Shown: positions 49,001 through 63,070 of the stretch, one piece after another | How positions within the stretch are numbered: position 1 is the first letter of the stretch | Layout of the letters: the number at the start of each line of letters is the position of its first letter | Made by a program: the position numbers and the translations under genes | DNA from: Camarhynchus parvulus | Taxonomy: Eukaryota > Chordata > Aves > Passeriformes > Thraupidae | NCBI RefSeq assembly: GCF_901933205.1 | Contig: NC_044572.1 | Span: forward strand, 74,893,465-74,957,464 | Length of the DNA: 64,000 bases | Direction: 5' to 3' | The notes under the pieces: generated by a model | Told to the model about the DNA's origin: nothing | What the model saw: the letters and a program-made list of their open reading frames with translations, nothing else | The model's database searches: none

Positions 49001-52000
49001 AATATAATCATCAGATTTCAGGAATCTGGTTTCTACCAGATCATCAGGCAGGAGTGATTAAAAAGTACTTCTCCCTGAAAAGAGCATTCATACCAGAAAA
49101 AAACCCTACAGAATCTATTTTCCAGATTTCATAAAGCTTTTCCTTTTTAGAAAGATTTTTGTGGAAATTTACCTGGTAATATACATATTGCATTTTTTCT
49201 ATACATTTTATCTGTCACTAATTGAGGTATAGAAATGTAGAATATTAGTCAAGTTGTTCTGTAACTGCTTCTAGGCTTGATTAAGAAAAATATCTCTATA
49301 ACTATGAATTCTTGAAAGATTGAAATAGAAAACCAAGAATAGCTTGTAGGGCAAACATAAAACATTTCCTGTTGTGAATGTCCCTTAGACTCTACTAAAG
49401 AAGTTAAAAAGCAATTGCCCAGCAGTATCTAGGACTGTTGGTCCTAATGCAGTCATAGCAGATCTACATAAATGAGCTCTATGAATATTCTCTAGGCCAG
49501 GATGGAGAAAATCATTGCAAAAGGAGTCCAAACTGCTGTCCTTTCCCTCAAAATGCTCCAATGGCTAGAAAAAATCCACAACTCTGATAGTCTGGATTCC
49601 TGGGAAAGGCATGTTTAAAGCTAACAATAAAGAAAAAATATAGATGCAGGATAATCTCTGTTTCCACATTAACACTCAGTATGGTTGACTAAGTAATGGC
49701 AAGTGGGACTTCCCTTGCAATACCTAACACGGTGTTTATTCAAATAAACCTGTACAATACGTGAAGGGCACCCCATAATATAAAATACAGGAGAGATTTT
49801 TATATTATTCCTTTTGTATCCATCACCATCATAGTTTCTTTGGCCTTTGGTACACAAATTCCCTTTTAAATGCCTGTCATTTGCCTTCTAATACACTCTG
49901 ATGCTTTGACTTGCTATTGCACCAGACAGTTTTAAGTTGGTGTAACACTGGTGAAAGTAATGGTGATGTTGTCTCTGAGAATGGAAAAGCTCAGTAGTAA
50001 CTCATACTCCAAGTCTTACCTTTTTTCTCTGAAATTTTGTCCAGCTTGAACTGTGCATGGTAAAAGTTTGATCATCAAAATAAAACACAGATGTGGTGGA
50101 AGCCATCTCCAACAGTTTTCATTCTAATTGTGAGATTTTGGCTTTTTTCCAATACAAATGACCACAGTTACAATTATTCTTTATTATCCAGAGAAAGAAC
50201 AAATGGTGAATCATAGCTTCATATCCTAGAGTGTTGTATAATACATATTGAATTTCATTTGTACACTGTATGGATATGTTTATTATGCTGAAATCTGATT
50301 ACCCAATTTCTTCTAAAGTCTTTTGAAGGCACTGTGCCAGCCCTTCCTAAAGTTTGCAAGCATATTGTTTTTGACAGTCAGGAGAGTTTGAGATTTCTGT
50401 ATTAATTACTCTGTTTATATAAAAATGAGCTTTATAACATTTGTGTATTCCTATTATACGTATTTTAGAAATTACAGAGTAATTACAGCAATTGCTTAAA
50501 CTGCATGTGGTGTCTGATTTAATTTAATAAGATGCAGCTACATCATTTTTCACATCTCATAAAACTAAATATGGGAGACAGTGAAGTCATAATGAAGTGT
50601 TGTAACAGTATATAACACAGAGAGTTCTAAAAATGTTATTAATTTGCTTAATGGTAATTATTCGTATAGTTAGGAAAAAATGGTGTATTTGTCTCCACAT
50701 GTAGTGTGTAAAGTATGTGAATGGTTATTACTTCTCACTTTGTTACTTTATGCAAAAAAATGCATGTTACTTTTTTTTCTCCCATGTAGGGCAGAGCCTT
50801 TACCAGTATCAGTCTGGTAATATGAGCTCTAGCTTGTGGTAATGCATTTTAGTAAGCAAAAAGGGATGGCCATTTATCAGACTTGACAAGTGGTGGCTGA
50901 ATAATAACTTTCCTGTAATGCAGACACTTTTCTGAATGTTTAAGTGCTGATGGTTTGAACATTACAGCTCACCAAATTTTAATTGATTTGAGGTTCACTG
51001 ATTCACTGACCTCTAAGTAAGTGCCAGGACATACTGGGGTTTTTTCTTTTAGTTGTCTATGCAGATGAATCTACAGTCAAGTATTTGATACTCTAATGTC
51101 CTGTCGGTACCCCAGAAATGTATTTCCTGCTCAAATGTATAAAGCCTTTTCTGCACAAGAGACTCACAATCCATACATCCAAAAATACTGGTTTTAGCTG
51201 TGTGTGAAGCACAGGAAATGTAAATATTGCTTAGGAAGGGAAGTGCTTGAACAATGAGGCATAAATGTTTCTCAAGTCTTGTTTGTATGACTTAGAAGTG
51301 TAGGTTACAGCTTGACAGTTTCAGAGTAAGGATGAGATTATAGAATCTGGCATGGATTTGAGCTAATTCTGTATACTTTTTGCCAAAGTGTGATTGGCAG
51401 CCTGATCAATGTTTTCATTTCCCGCTCATGCTTCATAGCCATAATTCAAGAGTTTGTGAAAGGGTCATGGAAACTTGCAGCTTGGTTTGGGTCCTTTAGG
51501 AAGTTTCATTTGTGGTTCTTTTTTTAAGCTTTCTGCTTTACATGCACACAAATTCCCCAGATGTTCTGGGAGTTTTCAGCTTCTTGCTTTTATTTCTCAT
51601 TTTGACTTCAAGACATGTAGACAGTCCTCCTCTTAACTTCAAGGAGAAATGAGAATAAAAGCTCTTCTGTGCTCTGTGACCATAGAGGAAGCATTCTAGT
51701 GACAAATAACTTCCTGTTAATCAAAAAATATGAGCAAAAAAAGACATTTTGTTTTCTGTTTCAGAGTAATCTCAAAAATTATGTACTTTCTTCAAAGACA
51801 TCAATGAAAGATGAAAAAACTCATAAAAAAATTAATGAATATATTTATATTTTCTTGTTGTAAGTTATTTCCTTGTATGCCGTCATTTGTGTTTGGAAAA
51901 GGCATTTTATATTATGTTTTCTGTTTAAATTGCAGTGATCTATAAGGTTTTTTCTGGAGAATTCTTGACCTTGTTCTCCACATGAGACACTTCAAAGTCA

Positions 52001-52890
52001 GTAATAGGCACTTGGGCAATAAATGAGGGCCCTAAATATTGTCATTTCATTTATCTAAGGAGACAGGTAAAGGAAATAGGACAAATAATATAAATTTTGC
52101 TTTCTATTCTTATTGAAGAAATTATATGATAGTTTTAGATATTGTTAGAAGAAACAGATTCAAACAGGAATAGATAAGTACTCATTATATATGGTTTTTC
52201 ATAGCTACTTTCTGGAGAATGGTGCAGTCTTATCTTCTTCCCCAGGTCTTCAAAGGATGAAATATTTAAAGGGTAACAATACTTATAAAGACCAGCAAGT
52301 TACACAGAAAATTCTTACACTGATAAGTAAGAAACGGTTACAATAGTGAATACCCAAAATAAAACAAAACCGTAATTTAGACATTTAATTATTCCTGCAG
52401 AGTATAGAACTTTTCCTAGCAGCATAAAAACTTTACTCAACAAAACTGCTTTAGTTATTTCTGTCTTCTTTGCTAGATACTCATGCTGTTTAATGAGTTA
52501 ATGTGTATACTCATGGCATTAATCATTAACGAAGCCAATCACTACAGAATATATATAAATATATATGAATAAATATAGTAGAATAGGCAAGCTGTTACAT
52601 GCATTCCAGATATGAGAAAAATACTTTCATATTCTTTTCCTGTGTATTAATATACTGTGGCTTGAATTGTAGTGGTTTTTGGCTTTTTTTCTCTTGACAG
52701 CAACTGAGTGCTATGTGTGCTGACTTAAAGATTATGTACTAAAATTCACACAGGACCGGAGTATTTAAATAGTGGACTTCATGATACAATAAGTCATAAT
52801 TAAAGTCTATTTGATATTTACCTACCACTGACTGGAGAAGGGTCCAAGGCAGGCAGTTTCATTTCTTGTCATTCAGCAAGGGGCTCTGGA

Positions 52891-52940
52891 ATGAGTTGAA
52901 TCTCTGTGAGGTGAGATGAGTTGAACCTCTGTAATGGCTC
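52891..52940. repeat. 25-bp tandem duplication
   Basis: The units 52891-52915 and 52916-52940 share 15 of their first 16 bases (ATGAGTTGAA, then CTCTGT), after which similarity fades. Confidence 0.75.
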
Positions 52941-53897
52941 ACAAGTGGAAAGTAAATAAGAATGATGTTCATTCTTATTAAAGTACTGTACACAGTGGTT
53001 TTCACATTTTTATACACAAAATATACCAAAGAGAAAAGGAAATAGGTGATGAAGAAAAAAATGCATATTTTATTGCGGCTAAAGGATTTTGCTGATTTTC
53101 CTAACTGTTAGTGTGCTGGACAAATAATGCGAAAAACTGAGTATATAACTAAATATATGTTTAAAGATCTGTTTCCAATTCTCTCTTTTAAAGCTGCCTG
53201 ATCTGGCCCAATCCTAAAGACCATCTATTTTATCTATGTAAATAAAATGTATTCAAAAATAGAGTGAGATCCAGGGATGTAAACAGGAGTATTTTAATGA
53301 CTCTTTTTAAAAATATTTTTCTTATGCTATAGTAACCATTTTAATCTCTATATACTATATGGTATCTAAACTCCAGTGGGGAAAAGTTTCTGATAAATTA
53401 TTCTTTACCTTTATACTCACTTCTTGTTCTAGATTGTGAAATGAAATGCAGGTTAGCTGTACTACAAAGTAATTTTACATGCGTGGTTTGTGCTATTGCA
53501 TATTGTGTTTTAAGCTTTTGTGAGACAGTTGCCAAAATAATACCAGCCCGTGTTGTTAATGGGCTTGAACATGTGTTTTTATTTTATATTGCTTATTTTG
53601 ATAATATCTTAACTTGTAGGTATTCTATTCTGCTTTCAACTTGTATATATATGTGCATATATATGTACTATATATGTGTACATGTGCTTGTAATATACTG
53701 ACAGTACTGTTTATAATTTTAATTTATACACGATATACTTTTATTGATATAAAACAGTTTCTATTTTGAGTGTGGAGATGTACTGGGACAAATCATCAGT
53801 TCCTTAATCAGGAAACTTTTGACAGTGAAGTGACTTTACCCTGAAGATTTCCCTATGTATTTAGACAAATATTATTGTACTCTTTAGAGACTCTTGA

Positions 53898-53941
53898 AAA
53901 GGTCTTTAAGTCACTGGCCAAAGGTCTAAAAGTCACTGACC
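53898..53941. repeat. 22-bp tandem duplication
   Basis: The units 53898-53919 and 53920-53941 share 19 of 22 positions (AAAGGTCT, then AAGTCACTG, then CC). A fragment of a third unit may follow (AAATGAT). Confidence 0.85.
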
Positions 53942-56224
53942 AAATGATCGAATGGAGAAAATGTCAATGTTGCTGTCCTAATTTTATTCTTTTTAATATG
54001 TGTGAAATAATTTTATTCTGTTTTTGAGAAAACAGATTGCCTAAGTTTGTTTCATATGCTAGAAGTTCATAAAAGGAATCATTAACACTTTATTCTGAGA
54101 AAGATGATAACATTAAATTCAACTTTTCCAACAGGGATGCTATCCTGCTATATTTTTTGAACTGATTTAATGAGCTCCAGCACTATTTTTCAAACTGAGT
54201 TCAGATTCTGTTTCATCTGTGAAAGTTGGTAATTTGTGGTAACATAACAAATAAAGTTGTAAATAAATTACATACCCCAGCTTTTCTTTTTGGTCATAAC
54301 AATATCAAATACTGCACCAAGAGGAACGTCATATCTTAGCAGCCTGGATGTAAACATCTCAACAAGCTCCTTTTTATCTGACTTTTTGGAAGCTGGTAGA
54401 TTTCCTATACCTTTTTTATATATCTATATTCTATAAGTATTAATAAGTAGGAAAAAAAAACCAAAAAACAAGGGAGAACTTAGTCTGCTCTCTGAAAATG
54501 AGGCTGGAAGGCTATGTTTTTTTTTTCCCACCTACAAGTAGTCCAAAAATAGTTTTCCCTTACTCTTAAGGAAAAAAGGAAAAAAAAATCACTACAATTG
54601 AGAGTAAGCCCAGTTTCATGCAAATAACGTTTTCTGAAGTTTTTCGTGTGATAACTCTTCCTCCATAATTAAATCTCATTCTCTCATACGGGATTGAAAA
54701 AGAGGAGCAATGAGGTCTCTCACTGGACTGTGACAGTGTCTCAGGAAGTTGATGCACATTCTGATACACACTTCTTGCTCTTCCCCTGATGTGCATTCAC
54801 ACTAGAACGAGAGGACTTAGTGCACAGGTAGTGCATATTTTGGTTAACTACTTAATTCTGAGCCCCTTTTGAGGATGTCTTTATTCATTTGCAATCTGGT
54901 ATGCGCAACCTGATCCCTTTTTCTATTCTATTCCTCCCTCAGAGTATCTTCTTGGGGTCAGGCTGTTCCTTTCTGCTGGAAAGGCTCTTCACTGCTAGAA
55001 GATTTTTCACAGAAAAACTGTCGGTGTTAGCTCTGCAGTGTTGCAAAAGATTAGGACATTGTGAAAAAAAGGGTGTGATTTGAGATCTTACTGAATTGCT
55101 TAGACGCTGTTCAGCTTGCTGGGGTACTCTTTTTTAACTCCTGTTTAGAGATTAGATAATTCTACAGACCCGTGAATGATCTGGTAACAGATATGCTATT
55201 TGTAAACTCCAGATGTTTTATAACACAGGAACAAAATTCTTTGTTAAGAAAAAATATGTTAGCTAGCTAACATCACTCAAATAGACTTATTTGTTCTTCT
55301 CCATTTTTAAATGGAATGACCACATAATCGGAACCTCAACTCCTTCCTAGTCCCTGATTTTATGAATAATACTTACTGTGCTAGAATTTAACATCCTACG
55401 TAGACCAGGAGAGATTTGTTTAGGCAATTGTCTGGAAAAAAATCAAGATTTTATGATTTTTCCCAAAGAATAGCACTAGTCTCCAGATTTGGGATGAAAC
55501 AGTTCCACTGGTGATAGTCCTGTTAGGCAGCAGTCTCACTCATTCTGTCTTCATCTGAATGTAACACTGAATGTCAACATCCTGAGCTGAGATGACAAAT
55601 TGACTTTGTATTTTTCTACCAGACAATGTATTTGTCTACAAGAATTTTTTTCTCGATGTTCAGCTACACGCCCAAAGAGAAATTTTTGAAAAGCAAAGAA
55701 GAAAACATAAGGATTCTTGACTGTAGAGGCTAGGTTTGTTTTTATACTCTCAAGATGCTAGGAATATGTATATGCTTTTAAAAACCATTACCTGTCAGGA
55801 GAAAAAATGCTCTTTTCATCTCTTTGCGTGAGCTACCTTTTTTGTTTTGAGGTGTAGAATTATGGGACTAATGGAGAGCAGGGCAAGGTCTGGCATGGGT
55901 ATTAAAGGCCCTTATTGTCATAGGTTAGCAGATGATAAGAATTATGACTACACAGGGATAATTGTATAACTTTGGTTTCCTTCTTTCCCCTTTCCCCAAA
56001 CTAATCACAGAATTTGTCTTATTTTTTGTAATCTGCTTATGAGAAACAGTGCAAAAGCTGAAGCCAGTAAAGCAGGAAGCTTTAGCTTATCAATTTGACA
56101 ATTTTCAGCTATAGATGTACATGAAAAATTGAACTATAACTGCCATGAAATATCTGTAATAATTGACAGTAGTATTAAGAGACTATATGCTAGGTTGGTT
56201 TTCTGGTGAGTACCAGATAGGTAA

Positions 56225-56268
56225 ATTGATTGATGGTGGGTGTTTGTTGGCTTGGTTTTTTTTTTACT
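56225..56268 (+). repeat. G/T-rich low-complexity tract
   Basis: The + strand reads as GGTGGGTGTTTGTTGG-type sequence ending in a run of T. It is similar in composition to the other G/T tracts listed. Confidence 0.6.
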
Positions 56269-58363
56269 TATTATATTTACATTATTGTTTCTATTTATAT
56301 ATGTTTTTATAAACTATTGTTTTTCACATCTTCCTTGTTTCCAATAGAAGAAGAGCTGAGAGTGTTTTAAAAGTGTGCCAAAGGAAGCAATAGCAAGAAA
56401 TGTTATTTCTTGTAGATTATTTCTTTTTTGATGTTTTGTCATAGTTTATCTAGAGATACTAGAAAAAATAAAATTATTCTGCCTAAATATAATGGAGCTG
56501 ATAAGTATATAGCATTTAATACAGCAGCTGAGGGTTCGGGACAAGCTGTTAGAAAGGATGCTTGAATAATGTAGCATCATTTCAGAATTACATCAGAAAA
56601 TTGGAAGTCAGAGTTGCTACACTTGTCTTTCTTGGAGATATTGGATAAATAGCTTAAACTTGCGTAATTCTGTGAGATAACAAACTGTTATTATGTATCA
56701 AAATGATACTTTGCTACTTTGCTGACTATTGAGAGATCCATGTAATAATTTGAGACCTTAAGATGGAAGTCTTCCCTCTTTCCTTTACCCTTGCCTCCCC
56801 ACAAATTTAGGAAGAGAATCATTCGCTCTCTGAAAAACTAGTGATATTAGTGATTATTCTTGGTTTTTTACCTGCCTCAAAGGAGTCTGATTTTCATGAA
56901 AACCCGATCCTTTTCTTAATCTTAATTTTTATAAATTTAGCCTGTGTTCCACCAAAAGTGCCTTGGTTCTAAAGGCTGGTTATTGGGGACAGTGCTATTC
57001 ATCATGTATATTTCACACAGTACATAACTAAGGTTGTGCTGGCTGCACTTACACATGCTGATGGATGGCTGAATTGGCCAGATGTGGATTAGATATAATT
57101 TTGGAGGCTGAACAAGGCTTAAAAAAGAGTTTTCAGTTAACAAATAAGTTATTAAAAGCATGATACCTGGCCTGAAAGCAGGTGTTGCTATTGGAAGACC
57201 AAGAGGGAAAACACAAGTGTTTTCCAGTGTGATTCTTCTGCCTAAGTTGAAGTGCTTCATGTACTCTTTGATCTCTTCTGTTAATTCACTTGGGTATAAG
57301 AGCCTTCTCTTTAGTACATTCAATGACGCGGTAATCTACCAAAAGCAGCAAGATGAATATTAAATATTCTATTCCTAACACTGAACTCAGATGAATGAAG
57401 ATAGATGCAGACTTTCCAGCTTCTGAGAAGGCAATCAGTATTGTCTTTTCCAGAATATGGACAGAAGGCTAGTCTTACTTCGACGGTCTTTTTTTTTTTG
57501 CTTGGTGATAACTGATTAAAAAGAATGAAAATATTTTGTAGTGATAGCTTACATTCTTGCTTTTTTTTTTCTTTACAACTGGAAATTGTGAAAAGTTGTA
57601 GCTCTTGTAGGAATAAGTGTAACTTGAGAAATAAGAGCAGCTCTGAAAAAGTCTGTCTTCAAGATGTAACCTATTAAAGATACAGTTGCATCACAGAAGT
57701 CTTATTCTTGATGAATGTATTCAAAACAGTGAAAGAAACTTCTACTATATCTGGGACATTGGAGAAGGGAAATGTTCTAAACATTTTAAAATTTGATATT
57801 TGATAAAATCTTGCAAACTTTATTTAGCAGTTTGGAATTTACTTGAAATTTACTTGGAATTTTTCACAAGTGAAAACAAGAAGACAGAATCTCACCTGAT
57901 ATAAACTGGCATGGCTTCACTGAAGCCAAACAACACAGTGTTTGAAGCAGCTGAGGAACTGACTGCTGCTTTCAGAATGGAGGCTGGTCTTTATTCTGAC
58001 ACTTTATGTAATTATTTATTTATTTATTTAAATCTATGCAGCCTATTACACTGTTTATTGGAACTAGAATGCCTAACTCATTTATTACCTGGAGTATTTT
58101 TTGGTCAAAGGGGGAAGAGGGCTGCAATTTTCTGTGCAGATGGCAGAAGTACTGTACAGTGGAATGGAGTGGAGTGTATCTATTAATCTCGTCTAAAGAA
58201 GCAGACAGTGAAGAGGTTCAGCTCTGTGGCAGCCTAACCATTAACAGCATCCCAAACTTGATTTTATTTCTTTACTTTTTTGGACTGAAAACACTGGGGC
58301 TAAGATTTATTATGTCATTGTCGTCTCTGCCTTTCCTCTGTCTCATCTGTATTCTTTACAGAG

Positions 58364-58620
58364 TCTATAAACATGGGCTGTCAGCAAGCTAAACCTGTCA
58401 GATTTCCACTTCCCCCCTCCTCCGCCTGCTACTATGCTGCCCGCGAAACAGCCCCGCACATCGCACCCTCACTGTGATTCTCATGATCACATCTCATTCA
58501 TCACCGTGACTCCAAACTCAGCTCAACACACTAGAAAAAAAGGTCAGGGATATGAAAGGAGACGAGAAATAAACAACTACCCAGCGGAAGCCGTTGAGCT
58601 ACAGGAGACGTGGGAGGTAA
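58364..58620 (+). promoter_or_regulatory. Candidate promoter and first exon (CpG-rich patch)
   Basis: CpG dinucleotides are scarce in the window, yet about eleven fall between roughly 58420 and 58630. A TATA-like TCTATAAA lies at 58364-58371, and an initiator-like TCAGATT at 58398-58404 follows at a usable distance. A splice-donor match GAG|GTAAGA has its GT at 58617-58618. The frame opening at the ATG at 58434 stays open to the donor (61 codons, ending at a codon boundary, rich in His, Thr, Arg and Glu), but its peptide matches no family I know. Alternatives are a non-coding first exon, a conserved regulatory element, or chance. A real exon also needs a downstream acceptor, which I cannot assign. 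Confidence 0.28.
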
Positions 58621-61600
58621 GATCGGAGCCAAATTCTCTGCCAGCAGCTGTACTGGGCATAAAGTACTTGCTATACAAGTTGTAAGTGTTTTAAACTGGA
58701 GGGTTATGTAGGGGTTTTCTGCAGCTCCTGGTTTATTTCCCAGCACAGAAGCATAGTGAAAGGATAGAAAACCTTAGTTAAAGGTGGGAAGGTGATAAAA
58801 CTTTTTATAAGTGGAGTAAAGATGACAGATTGGTTGCTGAGTGACTAGAAACCTGATAGCATGCAAGATTTGGGCTTGAGAGTTCAATAAACAGTGATGA
58901 ATGGACAGCTTCTTTTTTGATTTTCTGAGCCAAACTTTAAGGTGCTTTTGTTTTGGGATTGTGAGAATTTTGTATGGATGAAAGAGAAATTATTTTGTAT
59001 GAAGCAGTAAAATTCCTTTAAATGGGGTCTGTTTCCTCCTCTGTGCTATGATATCAATCTAGTTAGGTAGAATTTATTTTTAAATTATTCTGGCTTAGTG
59101 ATACCTCTTCTCCATTCTCCTCACTATTACTTTGGTCATTTATACTTAGCAGGTTTGTTTTCTTGATCAGGTTGTTTTTTTTTTTTTTTGCCCCTTTATG
59201 CAATTATCTTTTTTTTTCAATTTATTGGTACCTTTCATCATAAACAGAAATGGTTGTTAGTTCTTTTCTTATTTGCATTTTGCAAATCTATATTTAAAAT
59301 ATTGCTGTGATATCATGCCAGTAATTTCTTTCAAGTAAATAATAGGGAAAAAAAGAAAGAGAAACTGCAGAACCTAACATAAATAACTTGTAAAACTCTG
59401 GAAGAATTTTTTCTCACAAGTAGTAGTAATCATATCAGGATCGTAGTTTACTCTTTTATTTATGTATGCAATAATATGGCCCCTGATAATAACATATTGC
59501 ACAGCAAGTGCAAGTGATGTTGGTCAAATAGTCAATAATATCTATATTGAGTAATAATCTGACTGTGCTTTATGTGAGCACAGATTGTATGTCTCCTACC
59601 CTTTTTTGGCATGTTTCTGTCTGGCTCAAGTTACAAGCTTGTTTTTGTGCTTCGTGTTGTTCAAAATAAAAGCAAAAGTGAATTGATTATTTGGTAATTC
59701 TCTTGGAAAAAAAAAAGGCAGAAGGCCCCTAGTGAAGTTAGTGAGGTTATCAGGCAAATGATAAAACCAAAAACATCCAATGATTAAGCAGGGAAAAGGA
59801 AATTTTATAGCAGATGGTTCCCATGATGTCGATTAAATGCATGCTTTGGATGCAACCTTCAAATCTGTTAGCCACACACCTCTGGCTCTTGTAAGGTGAG
59901 AAGGAATTCTACACTGTATATTTGCTCCATTTCTCATTCTTTTTGAGGCATTTGCTATCATGCCAAAGCTGAAGACAAAATGCTGGAGTTTGTGACTCAA
60001 AACACAATAGCACATCTTACAGAGTCACTCATGGCAAGAATCTAGCAGCATTTGGGGAGAAACTTCTTATAATTCAGAAAATGAACTTTTGCATTAAAAA
60101 TAGAATAGAGGACTGTAATATCCCTTCTGTGCCAGAATTTGTTTACTTCAGTAAATGTAACTGTTCTCAGTGTCCATTAGGAGGCTCTTTTCCTATGTTC
60201 ATCATTCTCCATGGAATGATGGAAATTCATCAGTTTTGAACAAACTGAACACCCTAGCTTTAGGGGGTAGAGGAAGTTAAGATCCCCAAATCAGGTAACT
60301 GCATTAACACATTGTATACATAATAATGTAGCAACTGAAAAAGACAAAAAGCTGAGCACATGGAGTTTGGATATTCAGAAAAATGTTAGAAGTTGATCTG
60401 AGAGTGGATAAATTCTAGATTAATGTGAACTGTGAGGAGTAAAATGAATTGTGGAGAATAAGAACCAGGGATGAAAACATATTAGAAAAGACAAGCACAT
60501 TTGTATTTCTGCAATTTACTGTATATAAATGCAGCATTGTGACACAACAGCATCTGTACTGACATGATTCATACTCCAAAATAAGGAAAAAAAACTTGCT
60601 AGAAATTTCAAACTTTTGAAAGAAGAGGTGTGAAAAACACCTAGCAGTACATCTATAAAAGAGGCTATAACTGAAAAACAATTAAGAAATAAATGTGAGT
60701 GGCTCTTCATGAACTGCATTGAACTGCAATAGTAACAGTGCTGGCAGTATGAAAATTATGATCCTACTTAAGGAAAATAAAATAGAGGATAAGATCAGAA
60801 TAATAAAGTAAATTGCAGTAAGAAAATGGGAGTACTTCAGAAAATAAAGGTATGAGAAATAGAGATCTTTTCTTGGAGTGTAACTTGTAAAAAAATTATA
60901 AAGAGTGTTTTTATCTACCACATCACTGCAAATAAAATATAGATTGAGTGGGGGATGAAAGGAGGAAGAAGAACAGTCCAGAATCCAGTACTTCCTTCTT
61001 TACTTTTATACTAGGATGAAGCCAACTCCTAGCCAGTTTATCTTCTGGCATAAAATGAGATTGTTTCAGTTATCTTGATCAATACCAAATGAAAATGAGG
61101 TGTAAACCAAAGATTATTTTGCACTGGGATATCAAATATTTTTTTATGTTTCTCTGCTAAAGTAAACTTCCAAATATTGAGCTTAGCAAACTGAATCTGA
61201 CAAGTACTTAAAATTTGAAGTGATGTCTTAGAAAAATAAATGGGTATCTCTCTTTTCCTTCTCGATTATATAGTAAAGTTTGCATTATATAATGTACTGC
61301 TGTCCAGATAGAAGCTACATTAATCTATGAAAAATTGTCTTAAACTGGTATATGAAAGGCAGTCATTTTAAAAGAATAGGACTGAGGACAGAAAGACAAT
61401 TTGGAAAGTGAGTACTTTCAAGTGACTAATTCATCTCACCAAGCAAAAATTTGTGTTAGCATTCAACAACTAGTAAATACCAGGAATGTTATATGACAGA
61501 ACTTGCCTACTCCTAGTTGCTTGCATTCAACAAAAATAGGCTTGATTTGCCAGGTTGTAAATCAGATTCCTGTAATGCAGATATACAGGGGTTGGGTTTT

Positions 61601-63070
61601 CTACTCCTATATTTCTTAAGGAGGATTGGTTTAGTTGCACAGACCTCATTAACCAAGCTTGCAGATCAGCTGGCTACAATCAATAGTGTGCAGTCCAAGA
61701 CAGATTTGCAAAATAAACAAAAATATATCTACATCAAAGACTTCATTGTGACTGATAGAGTTCAAGTCCATATATTGAGTATGACAGCTATAATGCTTTC
61801 ACTGCAGTCAAGCCAATGTTTGCAGAGTAAAAGGATGTACCACTCTAAGGATTGACATGACCATTGACCCCTTTTTAATTTTCTGGCAATGTTTACTTCC
61901 CATTTGAAAAGGTCTTAAAAAACATTGCTTACTATATGGGATTAGGAAGAAAAACATTGAAACACATTCAGATTTCTCTTCAGAAGTAGCTAGTCCTCTT
62001 ATTTTCTCAGATAGGAGACTTGTTCTGGCAGCTCTAAAAACTCTGTTCTACTATTCAGAACTCTGTGGGTTTTAATAAGACTGCTTGAAAATTTTAAGAG
62101 AAGAGGGCATTTTGCATGCTTAAGGTGTTCTTAGTCTTGATTAGTAGTGCATAGGAAATCAAATAGGGTTGTATTTTTACCACAATTTATTCATTGGATG
62201 TTATATATAATGCTATTTATTTAATAGGAATAGTCAAACCACTGACTATATTTGAACATTGAATTTAATTTTTCCTTCTATTTTTCCTTTCAAAATTTCC
62301 ATGATTCAAAAAGATTCTCAGTTCTCCTGTGTGTCTCTGTAATGAAAATCGCTGTCCAATATAATCAGGGAATGCATCCTCTGACTGTGCTGCTTCATTT
62401 CTTTTCCTTGGCTCCTGCAGTGAAGGCAAACCAAACATTTAAACATGATTAACCTGTTTCAAACTTCTTGCATGGATATAAACTAAGTTATTGGTTAGGA
62501 AAGAGTGTGTTCTTTTTTATAGTTATATTACTTTTTTTTTTTAATGTTAATATTTAACATGATTTAAAGTCATTCAAGGGTTACCAGGATACACTATTGT
62601 ATGTAGTTTGTTCTCATTTTATTTCATCTGAGGATGTATAACAATGCTGGCTGGCCATTTTATTTTCTTCAGGATGTAACCTGTAATATTTTTTCACTCA
62701 AATACTATATTTAAAACAAACCAACTTTCTAAATAACTGAGGAAATAATTAGGATTGAAATAGAAAAGAGAATAAGTGAAGCAATCTTTTAAAAGCAGTC
62801 AGATAATTTATGGTTAGTCTTACAAGAATTATGTAAAACAGTTGGAATTCAAACTACTCTCTACGTTGTGTTTTACTCATTACTGGTGCTGTATTTAATA
62901 TGTTCTTGGCATTCTGTTGCCCAATACAATAATGGGATATAATGAGACCTCTTTCTAAGGGCTCCAGATGTAAGAGTGTTACTCAAGGTTTCTCAGGCAA
63001 CCACTGGAACTTAGCACTGAGATGTGCTAGCTAGCAACCAGAGATTATCTGCACCCTCATGTTTAAGGGC

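Larger units (their letters stand above)
45306..63070. other. AT-rich non-coding DNA, no gene recognised
   Basis: This long stretch has no identified gene or dated mobile element. It contains TTTA tracts (45825-45846, 58011-58033), a 120-bp G/T-rich tract (45901-46021), tandem duplications (52891-52940, 53898-53941), AT-rich patches near 52545-52580 and 53645-53690, a 15-T run at 59175-59189, and the CpG-rich patch at 58364-58620. Frames reach 128 codons (56937-57323, minus) without recognisable domains. Confidence 0.5.

Noticed and set aside
56937..57323. 128-codon minus-strand frame
   Set aside because: No domain recognised and an ordinary AT-rich composition; chance is the simplest reading.
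62390..62419. Strong splice-acceptor-like tract ending TCCTGCAG
   Set aside because: The downstream sequence hits stops quickly and no matching donor was found; polypyrimidine-AG words are frequent here.
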